Below are positions 16,876 to 26,080 of a DNA stretch of 64,000 nucleotides, in pieces. The stretch is taken from NCBI RefSeq assembly GCF_016863435.1, contig NZ_BOOW01000010.1, forward strand, positions 124,001 through 188,000. The letters run 5' to 3'. Position 1 is the first letter of the stretch. Each line of letters begins with the position of its first letter. The position numbers were made by a program, and so were the translations under genes. Source of the stretch: Sinosporangium siamense. Lineage in GTDB: Bacteria > Actinomycetota > Actinomycetes > Streptosporangiales > Streptosporangiaceae. Below the pieces are notes generated by a model. That model was given only the letters and a program-made list of their open reading frames with translations, searched no databases and was not told the origin of the DNA.

Positions 16876-17956
16876 CCGCTCCCGGGGTGCGGCTGTCCGA
16901 CTGCGGGGAATCGTCAAGCAGTACGGTGCCGGCAGACCCGCCGTCAACGCGGTCTCGCTGGACATAGAGGCGGGTGAGTTCATCACATTCCTCGGCCCGA
17001 GCGGATCAGGCAAGACGACGACGCTGAACGCCATCGCCGGGTTCATCGACACCGACGCGGGTGAGATCGAACTGGGTGGAGTGGCCGTCGCCGCGATGCG
17101 CCCCCACTTGCGGAACATCGGCATGGTGTTCCAGCATTTCACGCTCTTCCCGCATATGACCGTGGCCGAGAACGTCGCCTATCCGCTGCGCCAGCGCAAG
17201 GTCCCGGCGAAAGAGCGTGCGCGGCGGGTTCAGGCCGCACTGGAGAGGGTGCAGCTGGGCGAATATGGGAACCGCCGCCCAGATCAACTGTCCGGCGGGC
17301 AGCAGCAGCGCGTGGCGGTGGCGAGAGCGGTCGTCTTCGAGCCCCGGGTCCTGTTGATGGACGAACCCTTCGGCGCATTGGACCGGAAGTTGCGTGAGGA
17401 GTTGCAGATCCAGCTCAAGGGGCTGCACCGGGATCTGGGCATCACCATCATCTTCGTGACGCACGATCAGGAAGAGGCGTTGGTCCTCTCCGATCGCATC
17501 GCCGTCTTCAACAACGGCTCGATCGATCAGATCGGCACGCCGGCGGAGTTGTACGACCGGCCCGAGAACCGGTTCGTCGCGCAGTTCCTCGGCGAGTCGA
17601 ACATTTTCGATGGAACGGTCCAGGAGGTGGAAGGCGTCCGCGTGCTGGCGTGCCCCGAAGGCCGGTTCATCCTTCCCGCGCCGGCTGCGGACCCGGGGAC
17701 GGAGATCCACGCGATGGTCCGTCCGGAGAAGTGCCGCATCACACCCCTCGACCCGGATGGTGCTGGGCTGACAAACGCCCTGAAGGGCGAGGTCGAGGAG
17801 GAGATCTTCCTCGGCTCGTCGCGAAAACTACTAGTCCGCACCCCGACCGACCGAGTGGTGACCGTGCGCTCGACCGCCGGAGCCAACCGTGACGTTTCCG
17901 TGGGGTCCAAGGTGTTCGTCACTTGGGACTCGGCCGATCTGCTGGTGATGCGCTGA
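16856..17956 (+). CDS. ABC transporter ATP-binding protein (PotA type)
   Basis: 366 residues. Walker A GPSGSGKTT, Q-loop VFQHFTLFPHM, signature LSGGQQQRVAVARA, Walker B LLMDEPFGALD, and switch His in VTHDQEEAL. The last 90 residues form a TOBE regulatory domain (REVDVSVGSKVFV-like end). It energises the permease pair. The start overlaps the previous gene by 20 bases. It is the last gene of the cluster that begins at 8225. Confidence 0.94.
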   Translation: MPRPTADRSRGAAVRLRGIVKQYGAGRPAVNAVSLDIEAGEFITFLGPSGSGKTTTLNAIAGFIDTDAGEIELGGVAVAAMRPHLRNIGMVFQHFTLFPHMTVAENVAYPLRQRKVPAKERARRVQAALERVQLGEYGNRRPDQLSGGQQQRVAVARAVVFEPRVLLMDEPFGALDRKLREELQIQLKGLHRDLGITIIFVTHDQEEALVLSDRIAVFNNGSIDQIGTPAELYDRPENRFVAQFLGESNIFDGTVQEVEGVRVLACPEGRFILPAPAADPGTEIHAMVRPEKCRITPLDPDGAGLTNALKGEVEEEIFLGSSRKLLVRTPTDRVVTVRSTAGANRDVSVGSKVFVTWDSADLLVMR

Positions 17957-18331
17957 CGACGGCGTCTCCGGCCCCCGGCTTTAATCCACCGGCTTGGGGT
18001 AAAAGCGAGTCGGTGGGGGTGGTCCGCGCTTTCACTGTCGCCGTTAATCGGTGGTCCTGATGGGGGGCTCGGGTTTCCGCTCATTTCAACCCGGCGGGGC
18101 CTTGCGTGGCTTTCGCCGTACGCAGTCACGGGTGAACACGGGCGGTGCGGGGGCGGGATGGTGTGGTGGCGGCGTTTGGTGCGTCTGTGGTCGACGAGAG
18201 CGGCGTGGGCCGGCTGCGTGCCGGAGGGGGGCTGGGGTGGTGCCGCGAGCCCCGACCGGCCGGAGCGACGGGGGATCGTGCTCCGGGTCCGGTCTGACCG
18301 GGGCTTTTGCGGATCAAGCCCCTTCAGCTTG
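17957..18331. other. Intergenic stretch without a supported gene
   Basis: 375 bases between the PotA-like gene and the tRNA. Open frames here are short, shift between strands and show no family motif. An inverted repeat GGGGCTT/AAGCCCC (18300-18306 and 18316-18322) lies just past the 3' end of the tRNA and could act as its terminator. Confidence 0.5.
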
Positions 18332-18405
18332 CGCGCCCTGCAGGATTCGAACCTGCGACCGTTGGATTAGAAGTCCAATGCTCTGTCCAGCTGAGCTAAG
18401 GGCGC
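18332..18405 (-). tRNA. tRNA-Arg (anticodon TCT)
   Basis: Read on the minus strand it folds completely: acceptor GCGCCCT paired with AGGGCGC and discriminator G, D arm GCTC/GAGC, anticodon stem TTGGA/TCCAA with loop CTTCTAA (anticodon TCT, reading AGA), and T arm GCAGG-TTCGAAT-CCTGC. No CCA is encoded. It reads an Arg codon that is rare in GC-rich genomes. Confidence 0.97.
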
Positions 18406-18498
18406 CGATTTGGCTCTATGACCAGCGGTTTTGCCGACCATGTGCGAAGCTATCATAGCCGCACACCGATGAGACAGCATCGGATTTGGAGCACATCC

Positions 18499-19509
18499 AT
18501 GGCCAGACGCCAGTCCCGACCATCGCCCCAGTTGGGCGACCTGATCCCCTCCTGGCGACTAGCTTTAGCGGCTAAAGGCCTTTCCGAGGGCACGGTAATC
18601 AGCTATCTGGGGACCGCCCGATATCTCACCGATTACCTCCCCGCACACGATATGCCCTGTGGTGTCGCCGAGATCCTACCGGCGCACGTGAGAACTTTCC
18701 TCTCGGCCCGTCTCCACGGCTGCTGGGCCGACGCGGCACGGAGGCAGCCCTGCGTGTGCGGCCTCGCGGCCCGCAGTGCGGGAGACACCCATAAACACTG
18801 GCGCAACCTGCGGGTGCTCTTCAACTGGCTGATCGCCGAACGCGAGATCTCCTGCTCTCCCATGGACGGCGTAGAGGCCCCCAAAGTCATCCCTCACCTG
18901 GTCAGACCCCTCAGCGACGACACGCTCAAGGCCATGCTCGACGTCTGCCGGGGGGAGGCCGAGGGCACGTGCTTCGCCGGGCGGCGCGACGAGGCGATCA
19001 TCCGGATCCTGCTCGACAACGGCATGAGGGTGAGCGGCCTCACCGGCCTGCGTTTCCACCCCGACGACCCCGAGCGGAGCGACGTGCGCCTGCCGCAGGG
19101 GCTGCTGCGCGTCGTCCTCAAGGGCGGCCGGGAGCATCTCGCGCCGATCAGCGCCACGACCGCCTGCGCGATCGACCGCTACGTCCGCGTCCGTGTGCAC
19201 CACCGAGAGGCCCACAGCCCCTACCTTTTCCTGTCTGAGCGCGGCAGAGCCGCCGCCGACTGCCGGTTCACCTCCACCGGCGTGCTCCAGATGCTCAAGC
19301 GCCGGGCCAAGCAGGCGGGGGTGCAGGAGAGGGTCCACACCCACCTGCTGCGCCAGACCATGGCGACCGAATACCTCGACGGGGGAGGCGACCCCCTGGA
19401 CCTCCAGCGCATCGGGGGCTGGCGGAGCCTCGCCATGGTGATCCGCTACCACGACCTGATCGCCGACGCCCCCGCACATGCACGCCTGGCCATGGGTGAG
19501 CGACGCTGA
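18499..19509 (+). CDS. Tyrosine recombinase/integrase, solitary
   Basis: 336 residues from the ATG at 18499, which has GGAG eight bases upstream; an in-frame ATG at 18418 would add 27 residues of poor quality. The N-terminal SAM-like core-binding domain is followed by the catalytic domain. Catalytic residues visible: R177 (NGMRVSGL), K208 (VLKGG), H282-x-x-R285 (HLLRQT), W308 in place of the usual His (GGWRS) and the Tyr nucleophile Y317 (RYHDL). It lies next to tRNA-Arg but at the 5' side of the tRNA, and no excisionase, replication or cargo genes accompany it. It may be a domesticated recombinase or the last trace of an element. Confidence 0.9.
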   Translation: MARRQSRPSPQLGDLIPSWRLALAAKGLSEGTVISYLGTARYLTDYLPAHDMPCGVAEILPAHVRTFLSARLHGCWADAARRQPCVCGLAARSAGDTHKHWRNLRVLFNWLIAEREISCSPMDGVEAPKVIPHLVRPLSDDTLKAMLDVCRGEAEGTCFAGRRDEAIIRILLDNGMRVSGLTGLRFHPDDPERSDVRLPQGLLRVVLKGGREHLAPISATTACAIDRYVRVRVHHREAHSPYLFLSERGRAAADCRFTSTGVLQMLKRRAKQAGVQERVHTHLLRQTMATEYLDGGGDPLDLQRIGGWRSLAMVIRYHDLIADAPAHARLAMGERR

Positions 19510-19528
19510 ATCCGCCGCCGCAAACGCG

Positions 19529-19556
19529 CAGGGCGCCCACCGCGGTGGACGCCCTG
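19529..19556. terminator. Bidirectional terminator between recombinase and hydrolase genes
   Basis: CAGGGCG and CGCCCTG arms extended by CCAC/GTGG around a short loop, with one mismatch. It sits between two converging genes. Confidence 0.7.
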
Positions 19557-19571
19557 GGGTGAGTGAGGTTC

Positions 19572-21077
19572 CTAGGATCCGGCCTTCGCCGAGCCGCACA
19601 CCGTGCCGGCGGCGGGCACCTTGCCGTCGAGCAGGTAGGAATCCACAGTGCCGGCGACACACTTGTCACCGCTGAGGTAGGCGCCGTGGCCGTTGCCCTT
19701 GTAGGTCACCAGCACACCCGACTTGAGCTTCTTCGCCAGGCTCACCGACCCCTCGTACGGCGTGGCCGGGTCACCGGTGCCGCCGATCACGACGATGGGG
19801 GGCGCCCCCACCGGGTTGACGGCGCGTCCGGTGCCGTCGCCCTTGTGCGGCCACATGCTGCAGAGGGGGGTCGAGCCGCCGAACATCGGTGAGATCTTGA
19901 GGAACTCGGCCTCCTCCTTGATCAGCTGCTTCAGACCGGGCCGGGCCGGATCGTCGAAGCACGCGACGCCGAAGGCGCCGGTCATCAGGTCGTTGTAGGA
20001 GCCGTCGGGCCGGCGGCCGGTGAAGGCGTCCGCCATCTGGAGGAGCTCGGCTCCGTCGCCCTTGCCCGCCTTCACCAGGGCGGTCTCCAGGGGCTTCCAC
20101 ATCTGCTCGGCATAGAGCGCGGCCATGACGGCGGTGACGGCTAGGCCGTCGGTGAGCTTGCGGCCCTTCACACCGAGCGGCTTGCGGTCGAGCTTGCCGA
20201 CGAGCCGCTTCACGGTCCTGTCGGCGGCCTTGGCGTCGCGCCCGAGTGAGCAGCCGCGCTTGACGCAGTCGGCGAGGAACGTCTCATAGGCCTTCTGAGA
20301 GGCGCGGAGCCGGTTGATCGCCATTTTGCGGGTCGACTGCGTGGGGTCGAGGGCCGCGTCGAGCACCATGCGGCCGGTGTTCTTGGGGAACAGGGTGGCG
20401 TAGACGGCCCCGAGCTGCGTGCCGTACGAGAAGCCGAGGTAGTCGAGCTTGTCCTCACCGAGCGCGGCGCGCAGGGCGTCCATGTCGCGGGCCGCGCTGT
20501 CGGTGCCCATGTGCGGGAGGATCTTGCCGGAGTTCTTCTCGCACCCCTTGATGAAGGCGCGGGTGGCCTTCAGCGCGACCTCGCGCTCGGCGGGCACCCC
20601 CAGCCGCGCCCGCAGTCCGAGGAAACGCTCGATGGTCTTGCTGTTGCCGCAGTCCACGCCTGAGCTGCGCCCGATGCCGCGCGGGGCGAAACTGACCAGG
20701 TCGTAGCGCTCGCCCAGCGCGCCGAACATCGAGCCGAAGGAGCCCAGGGAGTCGACGCCGTCGTCGCCGGGGCCGCCGAAGTTGAACACCAGGGAGCCCT
20801 GCTTGGTGCCCTTGGCCTTGATGCGGATCACCGCGACGTCGAGGCTTTCGCCGTTCGGCTTGCCATGGTCGAGTGGCACCGTCAGGGTGCCGCACTCAGG
20901 GGTGTTCCAGAACGCGGGCACCCCGGGAATCGACGGAAGCTTCGAACACGCGCCCCACGAGATCGCCGGGGCGGTGCCGAGAGACGATGTCTCGCCGGCC
21001 GACGCGGGAGTGGCGGTCAACGTGAGCGCGGACAGGGTCACAGCTGCCGCGAGGGAGGTCAGGCGGGGATTTCGCAT
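19572..21077 (-). CDS. Exported alpha/beta hydrolase, tripeptidyl aminopeptidase (TAP) family
   Basis: 501 residues. The signal peptide ends near TATPASA (residues 1-27). Oxyanion-hole GGPG is at 101-104 and the nucleophile elbow GFSYG holds S217. Asp in GGTGDPATP and His in GNGHGAY complete the triad, and a TAP C-terminal domain is present. Secreted actinomycete peptidases SlpD/SlpE and TAP belong here and release N-terminal tripeptides. No good ribosome site precedes the ATG, so translation may start on a short or leaderless transcript. Confidence 0.9.
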   Translation of the reverse strand: MRNPRLTSLAAAVTLSALTLTATPASAGETSSLGTAPAISWGACSKLPSIPGVPAFWNTPECGTLTVPLDHGKPNGESLDVAVIRIKAKGTKQGSLVFNFGGPGDDGVDSLGSFGSMFGALGERYDLVSFAPRGIGRSSGVDCGNSKTIERFLGLRARLGVPAEREVALKATRAFIKGCEKNSGKILPHMGTDSAARDMDALRAALGEDKLDYLGFSYGTQLGAVYATLFPKNTGRMVLDAALDPTQSTRKMAINRLRASQKAYETFLADCVKRGCSLGRDAKAADRTVKRLVGKLDRKPLGVKGRKLTDGLAVTAVMAALYAEQMWKPLETALVKAGKGDGAELLQMADAFTGRRPDGSYNDLMTGAFGVACFDDPARPGLKQLIKEEAEFLKISPMFGGSTPLCSMWPHKGDGTGRAVNPVGAPPIVVIGGTGDPATPYEGSVSLAKKLKSGVLVTYKGNGHGAYLSGDKCVAGTVDSYLLDGKVPAAGTVCGSAKAGS

Positions 21078-21136
21078 GCTCAGGAGGCTAACCAAAGCTG
21101 ATCTACGCCCGGTAGTAGCATTCGTACACGTGATCG

Positions 21137-21152
21137 GTTGACATTTGTCAAC
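21137..21152. promoter_or_regulatory. Palindrome between divergent genes
   Basis: GTTGACATTTGTCAAC has 7-base perfect arms and a 2-base centre. Each arm contains a TTGACA -35-like hexamer, one for each strand. It lies 60 bases upstream of the hydrolase and 41 bases upstream of the phosphotransferase gene, so a dimeric regulator here could control both. Confidence 0.5.
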
Positions 21153-21192
21153 CCCCCACGCGCGTCGGCTCGCTCCGGTAATCTGCGGTTGC

Positions 21193-22026
21193 ATGGTCAG
21201 CGCGACACTGCAACCCGATCTCCGTTCCCTGGGTCGCGACCTCTGGGCGGAGATCCCCTTGACCGGCGGAGACGTGACAGACGGCGTGGTCCGCGCGGGT
21301 GACACCGTGCGCCGGCCCGCCCGAGCCTCCACCCTCACCGTGCACGCTCTGCTGCGCCACCTGGCCGCCGAGGGCTTCACCGCCGCGCCGAGCGCGCTCG
21401 GTTTCGACGAGCGGGGACGCGAGGTGCTGACCTATATCCCGGGTGAGATCGTGCCGCGCCCACTCCCCGCCTATGCGCTGGGGGAGGAGTCGCTGGTCGC
21501 GCTCGCGGAGATGGTGCGGCGGCTGCACGACACCACGGCGACGTTCGTGCCGGCGCGCGACGCGGTGTGGGAGCGTGGGTCCAACGACGACGCGGCACCG
21601 GAGATCATCGGTCACTGCGACATCACCCCCGAGAACGTGATTTTTCGCGATCGGCGGCCATACGCGCTGATCGACTTTGATATGGCGAGACCCACGACAC
21701 GGCTGTTCGACATCGTCACCACGCTCAGACATTGGGCCCCCTTCGCCGACCCCGTCGACCGCGATGCGCGCCAGCGTTCCCTCGACGTCGCCGCCCGCAC
21801 CCGGTTGTTCTGCGATGTTTACGGCGTGAACAGACGTGAGCGGCGCCGGCTCGTCGAGGTCGCCCGCCTGCGCTTCACCCGCGCATATGCCGAGATGCGC
21901 GACCGCGCCACCTCCCAGGGGGGCGGGTGGGCCCGGCTCTGGGCGGGCGGCGCCGGCGAGCGCATCCGGCGGGCGGCGGCCTGGCTCGACACCCACGAGG
22001 ACGAGATCCAGTCGGCCTTGATCTGA
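21193..22026 (+). CDS. APH/choline-kinase-fold phosphotransferase
   Basis: 277 residues. The kinase-like catalytic loop is HCDITPENVIF (H141, D143, N148) and the metal-binding motif is LIDFDMA (D161). These match the phosphotransferase enzyme family (aminoglycoside/fructosamine/homoserine kinases). Nothing in the sequence identifies an antibiotic substrate. A TAATCT -10-like element ends eight bases before the ATG and there is no ribosome site, which suggests a leaderless mRNA. Confidence 0.85.
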   Translation: MVSATLQPDLRSLGRDLWAEIPLTGGDVTDGVVRAGDTVRRPARASTLTVHALLRHLAAEGFTAAPSALGFDERGREVLTYIPGEIVPRPLPAYALGEESLVALAEMVRRLHDTTATFVPARDAVWERGSNDDAAPEIIGHCDITPENVIFRDRRPYALIDFDMARPTTRLFDIVTTLRHWAPFADPVDRDARQRSLDVAARTRLFCDVYGVNRRERRRLVEVARLRFTRAYAEMRDRATSQGGGWARLWAGGAGERIRRAAAWLDTHEDEIQSALI

Positions 22027-22135
22027 GGCGCCGGTGGGAAGCGATGGCCACCCTCGGGGTGTCCGCTATCAGATCGCTAAACCGGTTCCGGCCCCGTAAG
22101 TAGCACAATCCGGTTCTCCGGTACTCTCACGTCAT

Positions 22136-23134
22136 ATGTCCGACGCGACCGCGCCTCAGCAGCCACGCACCCCGCCGGGCCATGAGCGTCTCGCAGCCGC
22201 CCGCGCCCTGGGGCTGCTCGCCGGGGTCGCCCTCGACGCCGTCTTCGCCGACCCCGAGCGAGGCCACCCCGTCGCCCTCTTCGGCCGCGCCGCCGCCGCC
22301 CTCGAAAAACGTGTGTACGGCGACGCCAAGCCGTACGGCATAGCCCACGTGGCCTTATGCGTCGGCGCGACGGCGGCGCTCGGTGTGGCGGCCGAGCGTC
22401 TCACCCGGCGCAGCCCGCTCGCCCGCGCCGCCGCCACGGCGGCGGCCACCTGGGCGGTGCTCGGCGGCACCTCCCTCGGGCGGGAAGGCATCGCCATGGC
22501 GGGCACGCTGGAGGCCGGCGACCTGACGCGCGCCCGCGACCGGCTGCCCCACCTGTGCGGGCGCGACCCGGCCGGGCTCGGCGCCCCCGGACTGGCGCGG
22601 GCCACGGTGGAGTCCGTCGCCGAGAACACCTCCGACGCCGTCGTCGCCCCTCTCCTGTGGGGGGCGGTCGCCGGTGTGCCGGGGCTGCTGGCGTATCGGG
22701 CGGTCAACACCCTGGACGCCATGGTGGGCTACCGTTCACCGCGTTATGCCAGATTCGGGTGGGCGGCCGCCCGGCTCGACGACGTGGCCAACCTGGTGCC
22801 CGCTCGGGTCACGGGGGCTCTCGCCGTACTCTCCGCGCCCGTCGTCGGCGGGTCGCCGCGCACGGCGGCGCGCACGCTGGCCAGGGACGGACACCGGCAC
22901 CCGAGCCCCAACGCGGGCCGTTGCGAGGCGGCGTTCGCCGGGGCGCTGGGGGTCACACTGGGGGGTGTCAACGTCTATGGCACGCGGGTCGAAAGCCGCC
23001 CCAAGCTTGGTGACGGCCCTGATCCCGATGTGCCGGACATCCGGAGGTCCGTACGGCTGGCGCGTGCCACATCCCTGGCCGCGGCAGGTGTGGCGGCGCT
23101 CGTCGCGATGGGGCGGCGCCGTGCCGCACGCTGA
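22136..23134 (+). CDS. cobD: Cobalamin biosynthesis protein CobD/CbiB
   Basis: 332 residues of the integral membrane CobD family. Family motifs visible: DAVFADPERGHPVALFGRA, ATVESVAENTSDAVVAPL, AYRAVNTLDAMVGYR and the C-terminal GGVNVYGT. It attaches the aminopropanol (or its phosphate) arm to adenosylcobyric acid. cobQ follows 43 bases later, giving the two adjacent steps of the pathway. No cobalamin riboswitch precedes it. Confidence 0.94.
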   Translation: MSDATAPQQPRTPPGHERLAAARALGLLAGVALDAVFADPERGHPVALFGRAAAALEKRVYGDAKPYGIAHVALCVGATAALGVAAERLTRRSPLARAAATAAATWAVLGGTSLGREGIAMAGTLEAGDLTRARDRLPHLCGRDPAGLGAPGLARATVESVAENTSDAVVAPLLWGAVAGVPGLLAYRAVNTLDAMVGYRSPRYARFGWAAARLDDVANLVPARVTGALAVLSAPVVGGSPRTAARTLARDGHRHPSPNAGRCEAAFAGALGVTLGGVNVYGTRVESRPKLGDGPDPDVPDIRRSVRLARATSLAAAGVAALVAMGRRRAAR

Positions 23135-23177
23135 GGCGTGGCATGTGGCACGACGATCGAGGGAGGGCTGAGGCACG

Positions 23178-24683
23178 ATGCTCAAGGGTGCGCTTCTGGT
23201 CGCGGGCACCACGTCCGACGCGGGCAAGAGTGTGGTGACGGCGGGCATATGCCGCTGGCTGGCCCGGCAGGGGGTGCGTGTCGCGCCGTACAAGGCGCAG
23301 AACATGTCGCTCAACTCCTATGTCACCGCCGACGGCGCGGAGATCGGCCGCGCCCAGGCGATGCAGGCCCGAGCCGCTTATGTCGAACCGTCCTCCGACA
23401 TGAACCCGATCCTCCTCAAGCCCGGCAGCGACCGGCGCAGCCAGGTCGTCGTGCTCGGCAGGCCGCTGGCCGACGTCGACGCGATGGAATACTACGAGCT
23501 CAAGGATCGGCTGCGGGAGATCGCCCTAGAGTCGCTGACCCGGCTGCGCGGCGCCTATGACGTGGTCGTCTGCGAGGGCGCCGGCAGCCCCACCGAGATC
23601 AACCTGCGCAAGGGCGACATCGCCAACATGGGGCTGGCCCGCGCCGCCGACCTTCCGGTCCTCGTCGTGGGCGACATCGACCGGGGCGGTGTCTTCGCCG
23701 CGCTCCACGGCACCGTCGCCCTGCTTGAACCCGCCGACCAGGCGTTGATCAGCGGTTTCGTGATCAACAAGTTCCGCGGTGCGCTTGAGCTGCTCCAGCC
23801 CGGTCTCGACATGATCCGCGGCGCCACCGGCCGCGAGGTCTACGGCGTGCTTCCCTGGCTCGACGGCCTGTGGCTCGACGTCGAGGACTCACTCGCCCTC
23901 GACAACCGGCCCGCCTCCGCCGGGCTCATGCCGTATGGCAGGCAGACGTTGCGGGTCGCCGTCGTGCGGGTGCCACGGGTCTCCAACTTCACCGACCTCG
24001 ACGCCCTGGCGAGCGAACCCGGCGTCGTGGTGCGTTTCATCACCTCGCCCGCCGAGCTCGACGACGCCGACCTGGTCGTCCTGCCGGGCTCCCGCGCGAC
24101 CGTGTCCGACCTCGCGTGGCTCCGCCGTACCGGGCTCGCGGACGCGCTGCTCGCCCGGGCGGCGGCGAACCGGCCGATTCTCGGGATCTGCGGGGGATAT
24201 CAGATGCTCTCGCGCAGCATCCACGACACCGTCGAATCACCCGACACGCCGGACCACGTCCCCGGCCTCGGCCTGCTCCCGGCCGATGTGGTGTTCAAGC
24301 CGGGCAAGACGCTGGGGCGTCCGGAGGGCAGCGCGTACGGTCACCCGGTGGCGGCCTATGAGATCAGGCACGGCGTCGTGACCGTGGAGGGGGAGGCCGA
24401 GCCGTTCCTCGACGGGTGCCGTGCCGGCGCCACCTGGGGCACCACCTGGCACGGCGCCTTGGAGAACAACGCGTTCCGCCGTGCCTTTCTCGCCGATGTG
24501 GCGGGGGTCGCCGGGCGGGACTTCGCTCCCGCCCCGGATGTCGACTTCGCCGCCGAGCGTGAACGCCGCCTCGACGCGCTGGGCGACCTCGTGGCCCGGC
24601 ATATGGACACCGGGGCGCTGATGCGGCTCATCGAGAAGGGTGCTCCGCCCGACCTTCCGGTGCTTCCGCCCGCCGGGGTCTAA
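23178..24683 (+). CDS. cobQ: Cobyric acid synthase CobQ
   Basis: 501 residues. The N-terminal ATPase domain has [15 protein letters not shown] and [12 protein letters not shown]. The C-terminal class I glutamine amidotransferase has the nucleophile Cys in GICGGYQML and a conserved THWHG-like [11 protein letters not shown]. It amidates four carboxylates of adenosylcobyrinic acid diamide using glutamine and ATP. The 3' end overlaps the convergent ArsR-type gene by four bases. Confidence 0.96.
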   Translation: MLKGALLVAGTTSDAGKSVVTAGICRWLARQGVRVAPYKAQNMSLNSYVTADGAEIGRAQAMQARAAYVEPSSDMNPILLKPGSDRRSQVVVLGRPLADVDAMEYYELKDRLREIALESLTRLRGAYDVVVCEGAGSPTEINLRKGDIANMGLARAADLPVLVVGDIDRGGVFAALHGTVALLEPADQALISGFVINKFRGALELLQPGLDMIRGATGREVYGVLPWLDGLWLDVEDSLALDNRPASAGLMPYGRQTLRVAVVRVPRVSNFTDLDALASEPGVVVRFITSPAELDDADLVVLPGSRATVSDLAWLRRTGLADALLARAAANRPILGICGGYQMLSRSIHDTVESPDTPDHVPGLGLLPADVVFKPGKTLGRPEGSAYGHPVAAYEIRHGVVTVEGEAEPFLDGCRAGATWGTTWHGALENNAFRRAFLADVAGVAGRDFAPAPDVDFAAERERRLDALGDLVARHMDTGALMRLIEKGAPPDLPVLPPAGV

Positions 24684-25195
24684 CCCGCCTGTTCCGCTTC
24701 GACGGCCTCGATCAGCGCCGGGCCCGCGACGTCCACCGCCACCGCGGCGAGCGCGAGCACCGGCATGATTGCCTTGGGCTGTACGCGGTAGACCCCGCGC
24801 TCCGGCTGGTCGACGAATCCGGCGGCGGTCAGCGTTTTGAGATGGTGGTAGATCTGCCCTGGGGAAGAGAGTCCGAGTTCGTCCTGGAGTTCGGTGACCG
24901 GCAGCGGCCCCTTCAGCAGGATCCGGAGAATCTGGAAACGCGCCGGATGTCCTGCCGCCGCCAGCACCGCCGCGAGCGGCCCCGCAGGCACACTGAGCAG
25001 TGCGGAGGGGCTGCGGTACATCTGCCAGCTCCACTCATAACCCGCGATCTTTACTTCACCGCCATAACCCACCACGCCTGAATCGTCTGGCGCGGTGGGT
25101 TTCACGGCTTGGCCGCGCGCCGTGGCCTCAAGTGCCGCGACACGGGCTTCCAGCGCCTGCAGTTGTTCTTCCAGCGTGGGCAGGGCAGACCTCAC
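24680..25195 (-). CDS. ArsR-type winged-helix regulator with N-terminal coiled coil
   Basis: 171 residues if the GTG at 25195 is used; the frame is open to a GTG at 25276 and the start is uncertain. An N-terminal heptad stretch ([17 protein letters not shown]) predicts a coiled coil. The winged helix is at about 90-150 ([20 protein letters not shown], then [19 protein letters not shown]). No Cys or His cluster for metal sensing is seen. The C-terminal part is Ala/Val rich and may dimerise. The target is unknown. Confidence 0.82.
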   Translation of the reverse strand: MRSALPTLEEQLQALEARVAALEATARGQAVKPTAPDDSGVVGYGGEVKIAGYEWSWQMYRSPSALLSVPAGPLAAVLAAAGHPARFQILRILLKGPLPVTELQDELGLSSPGQIYHHLKTLTAAGFVDQPERGVYRVQPKAIMPVLALAAVAVDVAGPALIEAVEAEQAG

Positions 25196-25529
25196 TTCAG
25201 ATCGCCGTGGACCCCGGGTGAGGCGGAGGGGTCCGCAGGCAAGCCAATCACGAACTGTTGGTGAGCTTAGCCGCACCTCGGGTAGGGATGCAGCGCACCG
25301 TCCGTGGTGGACCCTAACCGCAATTCTCCGAACATAACTACATCAACTCAAGAAATGGGATTTATGGGAGATGTCGGTATTCCTGTAGGTCGGCGCAACT
25401 GGTGGGAGAGTATGAGCCTCGCTATCATCGGCATAGGGGAGGACATGGTGAAGCCTGTGCACCGCGCCGATCATTCTCTAGCCGTTTTACTCAGTTTTTG
25501 ATTTGTGGATATAGGCATTGTGAGGGCAT
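25196..25529. other. Intergenic stretch with relatively AT-rich segment
   Basis: 334 bases upstream of both the ArsR-type gene and the small lipoprotein gene. It is visibly poorer in GC around 25320-25520, as expected for divergent promoters. A 45-codon open frame at 25364-25501 has no ribosome site or family match and is not called. Confidence 0.4.
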
Positions 25530-25985
25530 ATGAAATCAGTGGGGAAAGGGCCGGTCTCGCAGGCGGCGGTCGCGATCAAACTGCTGCTCGCCTTCACCGT
25601 CCTGCCCGGCTGCGGGTCCTCCGGGGCCAACACCTGGGACTGCGAGGCGCTGGAGCGGGAGATCTCCGTGCTTGAGAAGGCCGTGGTCCCGATAATGTCC
25701 CACCGGGTGCGCACAATTTCCACGACGAACGACTGCGATTCCGGTGGCGGGGCCTGGCTGACGATTGAGCTCACCTCGTCCCAGGCCGCGGGTGCGGTGC
25801 TCGCCGACTTCAGGACACTTTCCTGGGAGGAGGCGGCGGCCGAGGAGATGCGAGGCATGATGGCGGGCAACGGCAAAGGCGTGAAGAAAAAGATCGACGG
25901 ACGTTATGTGGTGGTCGCCATAGGAAACGAGCGCACCGGGCTCACCACGTCGGGGCTCGTCTATTATCTCGACGAAAAACCCTGA
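25530..25985 (+). CDS. Small putative lipoprotein, unknown function
   Basis: 151 residues. GAGGGCAT precedes the ATG. The N-terminus is basic then hydrophobic, with lipobox-like VLPGC (Cys near 28). The mature part contains two further Cys (WDCEA and NDCDS) that could form a disulfide. I recognise no family. The ending YYLDEKP is followed by the convergent ATPase gene. A cell-surface location is inferred from the lipobox. Confidence 0.7.
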   Translation: MKSVGKGPVSQAAVAIKLLLAFTVLPGCGSSGANTWDCEALEREISVLEKAVVPIMSHRVRTISTTNDCDSGGGAWLTIELTSSQAAGAVLADFRTLSWEEAAAEEMRGMMAGNGKGVKKKIDGRYVVVAIGNERTGLTTSGLVYYLDEKP

Positions 25986-26080
25986 CCCCGGAATCATGTG
26001 TGTGACGCCGCCGCACGGACGACCTCTCCACACGTCCACCGGCGAGATTTGTCCCGGTGCGCCGAAACCCGATCGAGGCG

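Noticed and set aside
18126-18317. Short minus-strand frame before the tRNA
   Set aside because: Composition is Pro/Arg/Ser shadow-like with no ribosome site or motif.
18332-19509. Genomic island integrated at tRNA-Arg
   Set aside because: No second copy of the tRNA end was noticed nearby, int is on the wrong side, and flanking genes are ordinary catabolic and housekeeping-type genes.
21193-22026. Aminoglycoside resistance gene
   Set aside because: Only the general kinase-like fold motifs are present; nothing points to an aminoglycoside substrate.
22027-22135. Possible cobalamin riboswitch before cobD
   Set aside because: The gap is only 109 bases and lacks the B12 box and the expected stems.
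25364-25501. 45-codon open frame in the intergenic region
   Set aside because: No ribosome site, no family, and it covers the expected promoter region.
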